NCBI GenBank assembly: GCA_003615045.1
Contig: ML014200.1
Coordinates: 1-64,000 of the forward strand
Direction of reading: 5' to 3'
DNA length: 64,000 nucleotides
Source: Caulochytrium protostelioides
Taxonomy: Eukaryota > Chytridiomycota > Caulochytriomycetes > Caulochytriales > Caulochytriaceae
In this document: positions 41,701 to 51,355 of the stretch, piece by piece
How the letters are laid out: each line of letters opens with the position of its first letter
How positions within the stretch are numbered: the first letter of the stretch is position 1
The notes under the pieces: generated by a model
Database searches by the model: none
What the model was told of the DNA's origin: nothing
The model's input: the letters and a program-made list of their open reading frames with translations, nothing else
Translations under genes and position numbers: made by a program

Positions 41701-44513
41701 CCGTCGCCAACGCGCGCAAAGAAGGTCTCAATGCCGCGGCGGCGTATGCGGCGACGGCAGGCCTCTCGAGCAGCGAGCGCAACGGCGCCACCGGGCTCTC
41801 GCTGTCGGGTGATCTTCAGATCATTCCCCGGGACGAGAGCGAGCCGCGGCCGTCGCGTAGTCTTGCGACGCTCGATGGCGACGCGCACCTGGCGCATGTG
41901 CCCACGGCCGGGTATGCGCGAAGCCGCGATCACCAGGCTGAAGACCCCAACAAGAAGCCGCTGCGAACGCTCGACGACTTGTTCCGCACCGTGCTGTCGT
42001 GGAAGACCACGGACACGAAGCCAAATATCAAACTGCAGCCGGTTCCAGACACATTCAACAGCGTGAAGCACTACCTCGACGTCTTTGAACCCCTGCTGCT
42101 CGTGGAGTGCTTTGCGCAGTTCCGCCAGTCGCAGGAAGAGTTCAGCAAGCTGAGCGCGAGTCAAGCCACGGGCACGCGGTTTGTCATTAGCCAGGTCAGC
42201 CATCGCGATGCTTTTATGGACATTGAAATGCTCGCCATGATCAGCGATACCCAGAGTTTGGGGATTCTTGTCGAGAACGATTTGTTGCAGCTATCGCATG
42301 GCGAATCGCGTACAAGCGACGGCGCGGCGGGCAAGACGACGAATGTGCTGGCGCGGGCAACGACCATCAAGCAGACCCGCAAAGCCATCACGGTCGTCGC
42401 GACGCTCCTCGTGAAAGACCTCGAAGGCGTGTCCCGTCTCGCGGAGCTGAGCCACAGCGTGATCCTGGGCAGCGCGTGGAGTGTGCGCAAGGTGATGCCC
42501 ATGAACACCTACTGTCGCGAGTATACGTCCCTCGCCCAGCTGCCGCAGCTCGGGGTTGTCCTACAGATCCTGAACCCGAGTAACCTCGAGCCCCCGTCCG
42601 TACACCCGAGTATGGTGACCGACGTGCGGACCAAGTATGGCGTCAACACGTCCCAGGCGAAGGCGATTGCGGCTGCCGTACAAGTGGAGGAGGGATTCCT
42701 GCTGATTCAGGGTCCCCCCGGCACGGGTAAGACCAAGACGATTGTGTCGCTGGTGGGCTCGCTGCTGACACCTAAAACGGGCCAGGCCATCGCGATGCCG
42801 ACGGCCATGACGATGATGCGCCAGGGCCGCCACGTGCGATCTGTTGCTCAGGACGACAACGCGAACCCGAGTAAGATGAAGGAGAAGCTGTTGATCTGTG
42901 CGCCGTCCAATGCTGCGTGTGACGAAATCGTTCGCCGTCTGAAGCTGGGCGTCATTGACAGCCACGGTAAGGCGTTTATGCCCAACATTGTCCGCACGGG
43001 CACCATGTCCTCGGTCCACCACGACGTCGTCGACGTTGCGCTCGAGTCGCTTGTGATCGAGCGGCTGAAAGCCAACCGCGCGTTCCAGCTCACGAACGAG
43101 CAGGCCGCGGAGGCCGAGCAGCTTGAGGCCGCGCTCAAGATGGAGCAGAGCCAGCTCGCTGGCAAGATGGACGCGCTACGCAAGCTCGAAAAGAAACTGC
43201 TGGCAGAGAAAGCGCCGGACGAAGAGATTGACCGCTGCCAAGCCGAGCTCACGAAGGCGCATGCCGAACTGAAGCAAAACCGTGCCAAGTTCGGCGAAGG
43301 CCGCGATACCCGCATGAAGTGCATGAAACAGCGCGACGCGGCCAAGATCCGCGCTAAGCACCAGATCTTCAAGGACTGCGACGTCGTGCTATGCACGCTG
43401 TCCGCGTCCGGCCATGACAACCAGCTTTCACGCGATCTCTCCTTCAGCGCGGTCATCATCGACGAAGCCTGCCAGTCGGTCGAGCCATCGACCCTGATTC
43501 CGCTGCGCCTCAAGATGAAGAAGTGTATTCTTGTGGGCGATCCTCATCAGCTGCCGCCGACGATTCTTTCTGACAAGGCGCGGTCGTTCAAGTATGAGCA
43601 GAGTCTGTTCTACCGCATCCAACAGGCTTCGCCGCAGCTGGTGTTCATGCTGGATGTACAGTATCGTATGCACCCGCAGATCTCAACCTACCCGAGCCAT
43701 GCCTTCTACGGGGGCAAGCTTATTGACGGCCCGGGGATGGACGCCAGCCGTGTCAGCCCGTGGCACCAGGCTCAGAATAGCCGCAGCGCGCTCCGGCCCT
43801 ATCAGTTCTTTAACGTCGTGGGTCAGGAAGCTCGCCATGGCCACGCCATCTACAACGTGGACGAAGCGCGCGCCGTGGTCGAGACGATCAACTACATTGC
43901 GGCGATGAGTCCCGACGAGGCGCTTGGCAAACAGATCGGCGTCATTACTTTCTACAAGGGCCAGGTCAAACGCATCCGCGAGCTGCTGCAAGCCCGATTC
44001 GGCAGCCACGTGCACGAGTATGTCGACGTCAACTCCGTCGACGCCTTCCAAGGCCAAGAGAAGGAAATAATCATTCTCTCGACCGTCCGTGCATCCAACA
44101 ATGCCTCGGTGGGTTTCATTGACGACAAGCGCCGAATCAACGTGGCGCTGACGCGCGCGCGGTCCACGCTGATCCTGCTCGGCAATCAAGCCACGCTGAT
44201 GCGCAACACCACGTGGGGCGCCATTGTTGACGATGCCAAGGCTCGCCGCTGCTTGCACGAGTGGCGCATGTCGACCGTGCCGCGCACGCCGGAAGCGTCG
44301 GCCCAGGGCACTCTGCCCGCGTGCTTAAAGCTCAACGCGACGCTGAGCCACTCAGCGACCCTGACCGCTGAAGAGACGCAGAACAGTGCGGACGAGCTGG
44401 ACCCAGCGTCGCCACCCGTGGGCAGTCCGGCCCTGCACGGGGGCGTCAAGCGCAAAGCCTCCCCGCTGACCACCGGAGTCACCCGGGAAGACCGCGCCGT
44501 GCCGCGCCGCTGA
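38736..44513 (+). CDS. SEN1: Sen1/senataxin-type RNA-DNA helicase
   Basis: A 1925-residue superfamily-1B helicase. The long N-terminal half (about 1-750) is helical, like the SEN1_N domain, and contacts partners including RNA polymerase II. The helicase core starts near residue 1310: GPPGTGKTKT (Walker A, about 1326), an alpha-helical prong with a coiled coil (about 1465-1545), IIDEACQ (motif II, about 1575), GDPHQLPPT, then QYRMHPQIS, VDAFQGQE and LTRAR. The DEACQ form and the long N-terminus separate it from Upf1. Sen1 ends transcription of short non-coding RNAs and removes R-loops. The C-terminus has a basic KRKASP, possibly a nuclear signal. The frame extends 5' only from a TTG; the ATG at 38736 has a good context (A at -3, G at +4). 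It is intronless and converges on BCP1. Confidence 0.93.
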   Translation: MVLVGHGDTELFRHQRQEHKSFLLDVKQRTSNGTCAWHDCGIDTVKLFKLLPALVGEEANPSALIHRFADGFSKCLECVAAFYALLDDKSMPHTLISQVQGWRRAYLVASMAAILAQIDEATTLWEEMPENERPPKAKALKAYCRASLVLLFEVLTFPVLLLSSMETMLDPFVRLLRVVSLNSKIKLQNSPSAGILLLAVHEDPVIRTWCLDQIMGCASPYTVDEYVRCELVFDILYRALNGVRSPWMTPVDADYWHLFLAVWPLFDKTIAIRFVELHNWSSLLLTFCMAASATAESPGAMAVERATKSRVPPRLLPLTLFTKATLLSPTTFWSHCTFAPDVWSAIMTHLFSREICAAVSIDHDNAVLTGKPQDSVLIGSVAALVAMVQSAPPAFDALWSLPIWDALFNHWIFRNADVAAAITPLILQAVDQYVQLRFGADAASTHPVLTAMGRRLPVGAPFNFRLSAHVMAMLLRADSLDAKTVKLALPKITYQILRAELFTLQDLYQRLVTVDAEEPMTDVIPALSPLWKTISEREDPMAHLVLLWAVTQLLPFQSPAGMYTTGHTEAQVNDFNQVLAQIQDAILAILRKVDCSETAAMLADNTGEVDPHALRATDMFNQTDLERMTPLFLLTRLGPSVFCFLTMSNPAIETAVREMLSTFYDGENIFERSILSPHPLACLKAKDVLAKAQNMMRLYADLLQASRNIIPIAPGLLRFMEEVWAYHLKIKAMLAKSSEDASVPAPRPSYFLHEYFECWIIHVCHQLLRCIAAWYRFHNKDFIVDVAKTTLMIAQRVVENTDMAHLASALQGHDVVDFTKRCLRWCETLDDAISDLAFVVTERVVDSILNYEMYANDIRTILMPMVLKMAARENGRHTQRFTALHDMLASRVDEAERLLAEQMEAAVEDVEAEKAATAAAVAARTAAAHDAVRGGVPAVPGSRQGKSAFTSATVNIWDQYEIENPLPSAAARARIDGRLTKEQLAARKAVANARKEGLNAAAAYAATAGLSSSERNGATGLSLSGDLQIIPRDESEPRPSRSLATLDGDAHLAHVPTAGYARSRDHQAEDPNKKPLRTLDDLFRTVLSWKTTDTKPNIKLQPVPDTFNSVKHYLDVFEPLLLVECFAQFRQSQEEFSKLSASQATGTRFVISQVSHRDAFMDIEMLAMISDTQSLGILVENDLLQLSHGESRTSDGAAGKTTNVLARATTIKQTRKAITVVATLLVKDLEGVSRLAELSHSVILGSAWSVRKVMPMNTYCREYTSLAQLPQLGVVLQILNPSNLEPPSVHPSMVTDVRTKYGVNTSQAKAIAAAVQVEEGFLLIQGPPGTGKTKTIVSLVGSLLTPKTGQAIAMPTAMTMMRQGRHVRSVAQDDNANPSKMKEKLLICAPSNAACDEIVRRLKLGVIDSHGKAFMPNIVRTGTMSSVHHDVVDVALESLVIERLKANRAFQLTNEQAAEAEQLEAALKMEQSQLAGKMDALRKLEKKLLAEKAPDEEIDRCQAELTKAHAELKQNRAKFGEGRDTRMKCMKQRDAAKIRAKHQIFKDCDVVLCTLSASGHDNQLSRDLSFSAVIIDEACQSVEPSTLIPLRLKMKKCILVGDPHQLPPTILSDKARSFKYEQSLFYRIQQASPQLVFMLDVQYRMHPQISTYPSHAFYGGKLIDGPGMDASRVSPWHQAQNSRSALRPYQFFNVVGQEARHGHAIYNVDEARAVVETINYIAAMSPDEALGKQIGVITFYKGQVKRIRELLQARFGSHVHEYVDVNSVDAFQGQEKEIIILSTVRASNNASVGFIDDKRRINVALTRARSTLILLGNQATLMRNTTWGAIVDDAKARRCLHEWRMSTVPRTPEASAQGTLPACLKLNATLSHSATLTAEETQNSADELDPASPPVGSPALHGGVKRKASPLTTGVTREDRAVPRR

Positions 44514-44681
44514 CTTCTGATTGGATGCGCTAAAGGGCATCTCAAGATCTTATGAATAAATAGAATACACCACACGACAACCAAAGACAAGGTACCCTGC
44601 AGGATGATTTCTGACACGGCTTCTGACGGGGGGCGCTGCGAGTGACAGCGGCATAGCACCAAGAATGGAGGGCAAGCTGTG

Positions 44682-45921
44682 CTATGATGCGGAGGCGGCG
44701 TCCAGCAACTGCGTAATCTCGGCGACGGCGGCGTCTAGCTGCGGTCGCGTCAGAATTAGCAGCTCACGGGCCGGCGCGATCCCGAGGTCCTGGAAGGCGC
44801 GCTTCGCATCCGAGACGCCGCTGTTCTTGAGGGCAAAAGCGCCGCGGAAGGTCGCGTGCTTCGCAAAGAGATCGTCCTCCGGGTGGTATCGGTACACCGC
44901 CTTGTTGGCGGTCGTCGTCGGCACCAGCTCCGCCACATCCTCGCCGTCCTCGGTCACCTTTGCTGCTACTTCCGTGTATGTCTTGGACACGAGCAGGAAG
45001 TACTGGAACGCGGACGCGGGCCTGGCCTGGACGGCCGCGCCATATTCCTGCATGGTGAGACGCAGCAACGAGGGAACCACTTGGGGCGGCATGTTAATGA
45101 GCCGCTCATTGAACAAATAAGCGGCGCGAGCGTCAGGTTGGCTCAGAACCGCGCGGAGCGCCGAGGGCAACGGACGCGTGGCGCGGGGCCCGCACCGCGA
45201 GAGCAGGTAGCGCTTGAAGCCCGCGACGGCTTCGGCCGCTTCAGCAGCGCGGTCGCCTGGCGCGAGATCGATGAGCGTCATGGCCGCATACGGATCCGCT
45301 TCTTCGCCCTCGGCGGCCTCCACTTTAATTGTCGTGCCGATTGCATTGTGCGCAATCATGTCGTCGGCGAGCCCCGAAATATCCAGGTCGTCGGCATCGC
45401 TGGCCAGCGTCTGCCCGAAAAGCGTCTTGAGGCCCTGGAAGTCGATCGGCTTAATTTCGCAGAACTCAAAGTCGACATTGACGATATCGCCCTAGATGCC
45501 AACGAAACAGAGATGTTAACCATCATATCACGAATTACCGTAGAGACAATGACGGTAGCGTGAGTGGGGTCGGCTCACCAACGCGAAGAAAATAACAGCG
45601 CGATCATCCAGCGGCGAGTTTCTAGTGACTCTTCACCTCTCTGGGGGGAGAGGGCCGAGCGAGATGGCGAGATGTACTGAACTCATGACGTTTACTTACT
45701 TCGGCAGTCTCTTCTTCGTCTTCGTCCTCGTCGGACGAGTACGTCGACTTGACATCGAGCTCATCGTCACTGAACGTGGGCGACGTCTCCTCCACCGGCG
45801 GCGCGGCAGTAACAGTCGCCGCAGCAGGAGCAGCCGCAGCCGAGGTGGTCGCACCGCTGTCGCCCTTCATGCGCTTCGCGGCGGGAGCATCGGCGAGAGC
45901 CCGCGTTTTCGGTTTCGACAT
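44682..45921 (-). CDS. BCP1: Bcp1/BCCIP family protein (two exons)
   Basis: BCP1 is a nuclear chaperone for ribosomal protein uL14 (Rpl23) and helps nuclear export; human BCCIP is its homologue. Exon 1 is 45921-45700 (74 codons), ending at a GTAAGT donor. It encodes a basic start (MSKPKTR, KRMK), an Ala run and an acidic stretch DEDEDEEETAE. Exon 2 is 45491-44682, after a TCTAG acceptor. It encodes GDIVNVDFEFCEIKPIDFQG, the family hallmark (VDFEF, then P-x-DFHG), then NERLINMPPQVVPSL, matching the RFINMPPQ block. Total 343 residues, against 283 in yeast. The intron is 208 bases. Its stop lies 168 bases from that of SEN1 on the other strand. RSA4 at 60559 also serves 60S assembly. Confidence 0.92.
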
Positions 45922-47018
45922 CGTGCCCGCGAGCTATGAAGTGAACGAAAAGGGGGGAAAGATCGGAGTTGGATCGGAGCTATCGCCGGCACGTGGCGGA
46001 GAGCAGGCCGAAGGGGCGGAAGGAGCACACGGTGCAGCGACTCGCTAAAGGCCAATGAGAACCCGGTTGATGCTTCAGCTGACGGCGAATTGGCCTGTGC
46101 ATACAAGGCGATTGCGCTATCGCCCCTCAGCGGATCCATGAAGCGTATGTCGCGCTCACTTTATCGGAGTTGCACGCCGTGCCGGCCGGCACGACGTGCA
46201 ACTTCTTCGAGCTGCGCCCCGCCTAATCGCTGCGGGTGGCGCTCGTCGCCCCCATGAGGCACGCTGCTCCTGCGGAGCGGTGGCGGAGGCGTGCCAAGTT
46301 GCTTTGTCTCTCCGACCGCCTTCGCTGCGGCCCTGCCGGTCTCAAGCACGGGCCTGGGGTTCCCGCCGGCGATACCGGCGCCTAGGACCGGCCTGAGGAG
46401 AACCCTAGGGGATACAGACATGGCCCGTCGGCCTATCGGCCTCGGGCGCTGTGGCCGATGCGGACAAGGACACATGCGCTCCGAGGACACTAACGACCAC
46501 TCATCCTACGGAGTGCGGTCCAGCACAGCAGGGCAAAACAGATCGGACAGCACGGCATTGTCGCGTAGTGGTTTTCGTCTCTCAGCTCCAGTCCGACCCG
46601 CTCCGAAGCAGCGGGTCACAAAACGTTGGGGACGCTCCCGGAAGCGCCGTCGGTCAAAACGAGGCTCCGCAAGCGCCTTGGTTCGGGTGATCCCCCCGAG
46701 AGGCGTTCAAGGGTCCATGGGCGGCCATAGGGATTCTTCACGCGGACAGCGGTGCGTGGCGTCCGCTTCAGAATCGTCCGTTGGTGAAAACCTGTTTGAA
46801 ACCTTTTGGCCCGAAAAGCCGGGGATGAGGAAGAAACGAGCGACAGAAACAACAAACAACAGAAACAACAAACAACATACAACAAATGGAGAGATGCAGA
46901 GATACAGAAATACAGAGATGTTCAGGGATTCAGAAAATGCAGAGATGTTCCGAGATCCAGCGTCGACACGGCCAAGGGGTCCAGCTTGAGGAATGGACAC
47001 GGGCGTCAGTTCGTAAAA
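45922..47018. other. Gap between BCP1 and the OPT transporter
   Basis: It contains the BCP1 promoter and the transporter's 3' flank. The latter has an AACAACAAAC-type A-rich stretch at about 46845-46890 and GAGATACAGA repeats at about 46890-46960. A palindrome-like CCCTAGGGG at about 46403 resembles the Fanzor-like tail, but the flanking match is weak. No gene is supported. Confidence 0.35.
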
Positions 47019-49874
47019 TTAGGAGCGAACAGCCGTGTTGTTGTAGCAGTACTCGGGCGTGTCCCAGGTCGCCGGCGCCGGGTTAAGCGCATAGTACTTG
47101 AAGTGTCCCCCATTCACACGCGTCAGCGAAAGCAAGAACCAAATGAGCAAGCTGCTGACGGCGGCCGAGATATCCATCGCCGCGGCAATGGGATACATGT
47201 ATCGGTCGAACCAGGCGCGGCAGCGACGCTTGATCAGACCCTGCGAGAGCAGCGACAGGATTGACGTGCTCATCAGGATGTTGGCGCCATAGGAGCCCGT
47301 GTACCCGATGTTCCACAGCGCGATCGGCACGTTGACGTAGTCGAAGCCGCGATTGGGGAAGCGGCGGTGCAGCCACCAGAAGATGATCGGGAGCACGGCA
47401 CCGATCGGCATCATCATGAGCAAGTAGTGGTATGGGCTCGAGGGGCCGTACAGGCGCGCCGAGCCGACCGCGCCCCACGTCAGGCTGGAGGTATAAAACG
47501 CTTTGCTCGTGATGGGGTTCCAGCTCGGGTTGGACGGTGTTTTGCCCTGGGCCGCGAGCGTGATGTCTGGCACTTTGAGCAGCAGCAGGTCCATGACGAA
47601 ATAGCTGATGACCGAGCCGACGAGGGTGCCCCAAAGCTGCGCCACGAGAATCGCGCGCTGCGGGATTTTGAGGTACTGCCCGAGCTTCATGGCTTCGAGC
47701 ATCTCAAGCGCCTGGGTGACGGTCACAGCCGAAAACGTTTTAAAGGTGACGACGGCGAGCGGTTTCCCCGGCTCGATAAAGCCCCAGATAAAGGAGCTGA
47801 CGGTGATCAGTGAAATCTTTTGGTTGCTGATGGCCTGGATGACGCCAGCAGGGAACACAAAGATCGAAGCGAGAATGATGGCGAAAATGATACCCCACCA
47901 GCGCAGCTGCAGCGCATCGTTCCACCGCTCGACCAGCAGGATCCCGAAGCAGGCGAGGGCCACGAGAAAGATGAGGTAGAACCAAAGCGACACGTTCTGG
48001 TTGTCGTGCGGATCGACCGTGCTGGCATTTGCGCGACGGTCGCCGGCGACGGGCTCCCCATCGAGGTCGTCGGTCGACGAAGCAACGAGGGTAGCTGAGG
48101 ACCCGAGCTCACGCGCCGCCTTGCTCTTCAAGGCGCCCGTCTGTTTCGCGACCCTCTGTAGCGGAATCGTCTCCCCGTCCCTCAGCGGCTCGGCCGACGC
48201 CTTAGCTTCCTTTTCAGGCGTAGGGGCCGCAATTGGGGGCTCCGGTCCCGGGGACAGCGATGACGATGACGACGGTTGCGGTGCACCCGACGACGCGGCG
48301 ATCCGTCGGAGCCAGCTCATTTGGGCGAGGCGCGAGGACCGGGCGACCATCAAAGCCGCCAAGTGCGGGCCGTACCAGACGAGCGCATGGGTGATGGAAG
48401 CGCAGAGCGCCGCAAACGACGTTGCGTAAACAATAGCCCAGAAGGGCGTGAGCCGGATCGGCGAGTAAGCCGTGTACGCGTCTTCGATGAGGGTGTGCGA
48501 CACGGGGTCGAGGACGCGGGACACGTTGTACGGATTGCCCTGCACGTCGAAGCTGGACGTCGAAAAGAGGGGCATGAGGCGCGCGCCCCAGATGTTGTAG
48601 TGATAGAGGAGCGGGACGACCATCCACATGAACACGAAGTTGGGCAGCAGCGCGTGCATCTGAGCCCACAGCGGCGTATTGAGTGGGTTCGTGATGACCA
48701 TCGCGCTCCAGTCGAGGCTGACGGCAAGGGCGCCGCCGCCGCCCTTCGAAAAGAGCCCCGAGCCGATTTGGGCAATGAGCGGGACCTTGGTGGTCGGGCT
48801 CTCGGCAGCCGCGACCCGTGAGGCGTCGCCGAGGCGACCGGTCGGCCCCCCCGAGAAGAGGCACACAAAGGCGATCGACTGCAGCGCCGGCGCCAAGTAT
48901 CCTGGAAAGAACTGCCAGACAATGGCAACCACCGCGACGCCGAAAAAGACGCGGAGCCGTTTCTGAGTGGCACGGCTCCCGTCGCGGTCGTGCATACTGC
49001 CCAGAAGTGAGCAGCTGACCATGGTTTTGGGCCACCACATAGCCACCGGGTCCACGAGAAAGCGGCGCATCAGGCCTGCAAAGGCGAATCCGATGCATTG
49101 CGTCACCCACAGCATCAGTATCGAAGCGCCTGCGTTGAGCACGTGGCTGCTGGCGTTGGGCCCCGTATTGTAGTAGAGCCGCTGGACGCTAATGATGTCG
49201 ATAGCATACGGCGGTAAAATACTGGCGGACGCGCAGATGGCGATCAGCCCGTGCTCGCGGATGCCGAAGGGGCCCGGGTTCAGACGGCATCGGAACCGGC
49301 CCCAGCCGACTGCGCGGTCCGGAAGCCACGTGGCCATCGCAAGACCGAGCGGGTAAGCGAGCAGGATCACGGCATAGACGCTGAGCGAGACCGAGTTGAG
49401 ACGAAAGAAAAAGAAGCCGTTCACGAGCGCCGCAAGCACCGTCAGCAGGCTCGCGATCGTCCAGAACCGGAAGGTCAGCAGCTGGTGGTGGTCCTGCTCT
49501 TCCAGCTCACGCAGCGAGTGGTTGGGCACGTTCGCCAGGATCTCATCGTACGGCACCGCGGTGGGGCCCATCGGCCGGCGGTCCATGTTCTCGAGCTGCG
49601 CCTGCTTCGGCGCCACAGGGCCGGCCTCGTCCGGCTCGGCCGCGCCGCTCCCCGGGTGCGGTGCATAGTGGACGCTGAGGTCTGACGTCGCGTGCGTGAG
49701 ACGAGGCCGTGGCACCACGGCCGCTCCCGCCGTGGTGATTGTGGGGTCCACGGCATCGATAGACGCATCGCCATGCGCAGCGCCATGCGCCTCGTGCACC
49801 GGTGTGGGCTGCTGCGCGACAAAGCGCGACCGGGGCTGCCCCGAAGGGTGCAGCTCGATACTGTCGGTCGACAT
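47019..49874 (-). CDS. Oligopeptide transporter (OPT family)
   Basis: A 951-residue membrane protein that would carry small peptides, or glutathione or metal chelates, into the cell with protons. After a hydrophilic N-terminus of about 130 residues come about 14 hydrophobic segments. Family marks are NPGPFGIREHGLIAI (fungal OPTs have NPGPF-x-KEH), GQYLKIPQRAIL (KIPPR block) and a large loop at about 500-610 rich in Ser/Pro/Glu. The C-terminus ends in DTPEYCYNN. The length is typical for fungal OPTs (800-950). The start ATG (MSTDSIELHP) is the only good one. Substrate cannot be read from sequence. It stands alone, with wide gaps on both sides. Confidence 0.92.
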   Translation of the reverse strand: MSTDSIELHPSGQPRSRFVAQQPTPVHEAHGAAHGDASIDAVDPTITTAGAAVVPRPRLTHATSDLSVHYAPHPGSGAAEPDEAGPVAPKQAQLENMDRRPMGPTAVPYDEILANVPNHSLRELEEQDHHQLLTFRFWTIASLLTVLAALVNGFFFFRLNSVSLSVYAVILLAYPLGLAMATWLPDRAVGWGRFRCRLNPGPFGIREHGLIAICASASILPPYAIDIISVQRLYYNTGPNASSHVLNAGASILMLWVTQCIGFAFAGLMRRFLVDPVAMWWPKTMVSCSLLGSMHDRDGSRATQKRLRVFFGVAVVAIVWQFFPGYLAPALQSIAFVCLFSGGPTGRLGDASRVAAAESPTTKVPLIAQIGSGLFSKGGGGALAVSLDWSAMVITNPLNTPLWAQMHALLPNFVFMWMVVPLLYHYNIWGARLMPLFSTSSFDVQGNPYNVSRVLDPVSHTLIEDAYTAYSPIRLTPFWAIVYATSFAALCASITHALVWYGPHLAALMVARSSRLAQMSWLRRIAASSGAPQPSSSSSLSPGPEPPIAAPTPEKEAKASAEPLRDGETIPLQRVAKQTGALKSKAARELGSSATLVASSTDDLDGEPVAGDRRANASTVDPHDNQNVSLWFYLIFLVALACFGILLVERWNDALQLRWWGIIFAIILASIFVFPAGVIQAISNQKISLITVSSFIWGFIEPGKPLAVVTFKTFSAVTVTQALEMLEAMKLGQYLKIPQRAILVAQLWGTLVGSVISYFVMDLLLLKVPDITLAAQGKTPSNPSWNPITSKAFYTSSLTWGAVGSARLYGPSSPYHYLLMMMPIGAVLPIIFWWLHRRFPNRGFDYVNVPIALWNIGYTGSYGANILMSTSILSLLSQGLIKRRCRAWFDRYMYPIAAAMDISAAVSSLLIWFLLSLTRVNGGHFKYYALNPAPATWDTPEYCYNNTAVRS

Positions 49875-51355
49875 GGCCGATGCGGTACGAAAGGAGGGAA
49901 GGGAAGTAGCCGCCCGTCAACAAGAAACCTCGCACTGCGGCAGAGAGGCTAGGGCAGAGGGAACGAAGAATCGCTCGTGGCTCGCTGGCCCTACGTGAAG
50001 CCAAGCAAGCGGTCCTTTCCTCGACCTTGGTATGGCGATCTTATGCTGGCTTGGGGTGACCGCAAGCTCCAACCGGGTACGCGGGCATGGCAGCGGCTTT
50101 TATAACTGAATCTGGCGGAGCGGCTTTGCGAGCGCGCGACTCTGGGCCCATGCATCAAGGGGCAAAAGCGTACATGCCACGCGGGATGCCCGCGGTGGAC
50201 CGCGAGGCAGATGATGCAGCCAGGCGATGCAAACGAGGCAGACGATGCAAACAAAGACACCCACACTCATACACACCCACACACAGCCGTCCACGCCCAC
50301 GGACTCGCGCCGAATGCGCCGCGTAAAGGAGGGCTCTGGGATGAAGGCGAGCACACCTGCGGCGAAGGCAGTGAGGTCAGAACAAGGAGTCAAAAGGGTC
50401 CGAAGGGCCCACTCCAACGGCAGTGTATCCTCGCCTGTGAAGCGACGCTGATGGCCCAGACCGTTGATCGACCTGGATCCCTTCCCCTCTGCATACGCAT
50501 GTCTGCTCCAACGAGACGCGGTATGGAGGATCCATGATCCTCGGCTACCGAAAGAAAAGAAACGACCTCCATGCGCGGCAAGGATGCGACCCCCCGTGTG
50601 CACACCTCCCCCCAAGCCATTCTCCGATGAGCGACGACCTCATGGAAGGCGGTCCGCGACGCCGCCGTGCTGCGCGTGGTGCTGCGCTGGTGACTGCGCC
50701 CCGACCCTACCGCCGAGCACGCGCACCCCCGCACGCGGAGTCGGCGCTGCCGCTGGGGCTGAGTCGGCAGCGGACGCAAGCACTCGAGCCCAAACAGAAA
50801 AAACAAATGAAATCAAATAAATCAATGAAGATAAAGCGACAGAGGGTCTCGAGCCCCGTGCCGTAGCAACAGCTCTGAAGCCGTTGCCGCCGCCGCCGCC
50901 GACGGCACACGCGCAAGGAAGGAAGGAGCAGCACCGAAGCCCCCTTCCTTCGGCAAGCGCGCTGCAGCCGTTCGCCGGCGGCTTCCAGGCGTCAGCCGCC
51001 GTGAGCCGACTCAGGCACCCAGCGAAGCCGCTGCGGCCGCCGGCCGCCTCGGTGATTCCGAGGTCAGGTCACCTTGGACACGGGCGGTGGATCAACGTGG
51101 CTCGTTGGTCTTGAGCGACCTTTGGAGGCGCCGAGGCAGATATGGGCGGCCCCACAGGACCCGCGACGATGGCGGCGCACGAATGAATGGCACCGGAGAC
51201 AGAGCAATACATGTAAAATAGAAAGAGGCACGCGTCGATCAATACGACGAAGGACCCGCCAGGCAATTCAGCAGCGCTGAAGCCAGCCGGGATCGATGAG
51301 GATAACCAAGAAAAAAAAAGACAAGATGAAATGAGGAACCTCGAGGAGGCGAGCG
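49875..51355. other. 1.5-kb gap between OPT and the RGS fusion gene
   Basis: It holds the OPT promoter and the 3' flank of the next minus-strand gene. A short CA-rich stretch lies at about 50250-50290. Several chance frames occur; none has a recognisable motif. Confidence 0.4.
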
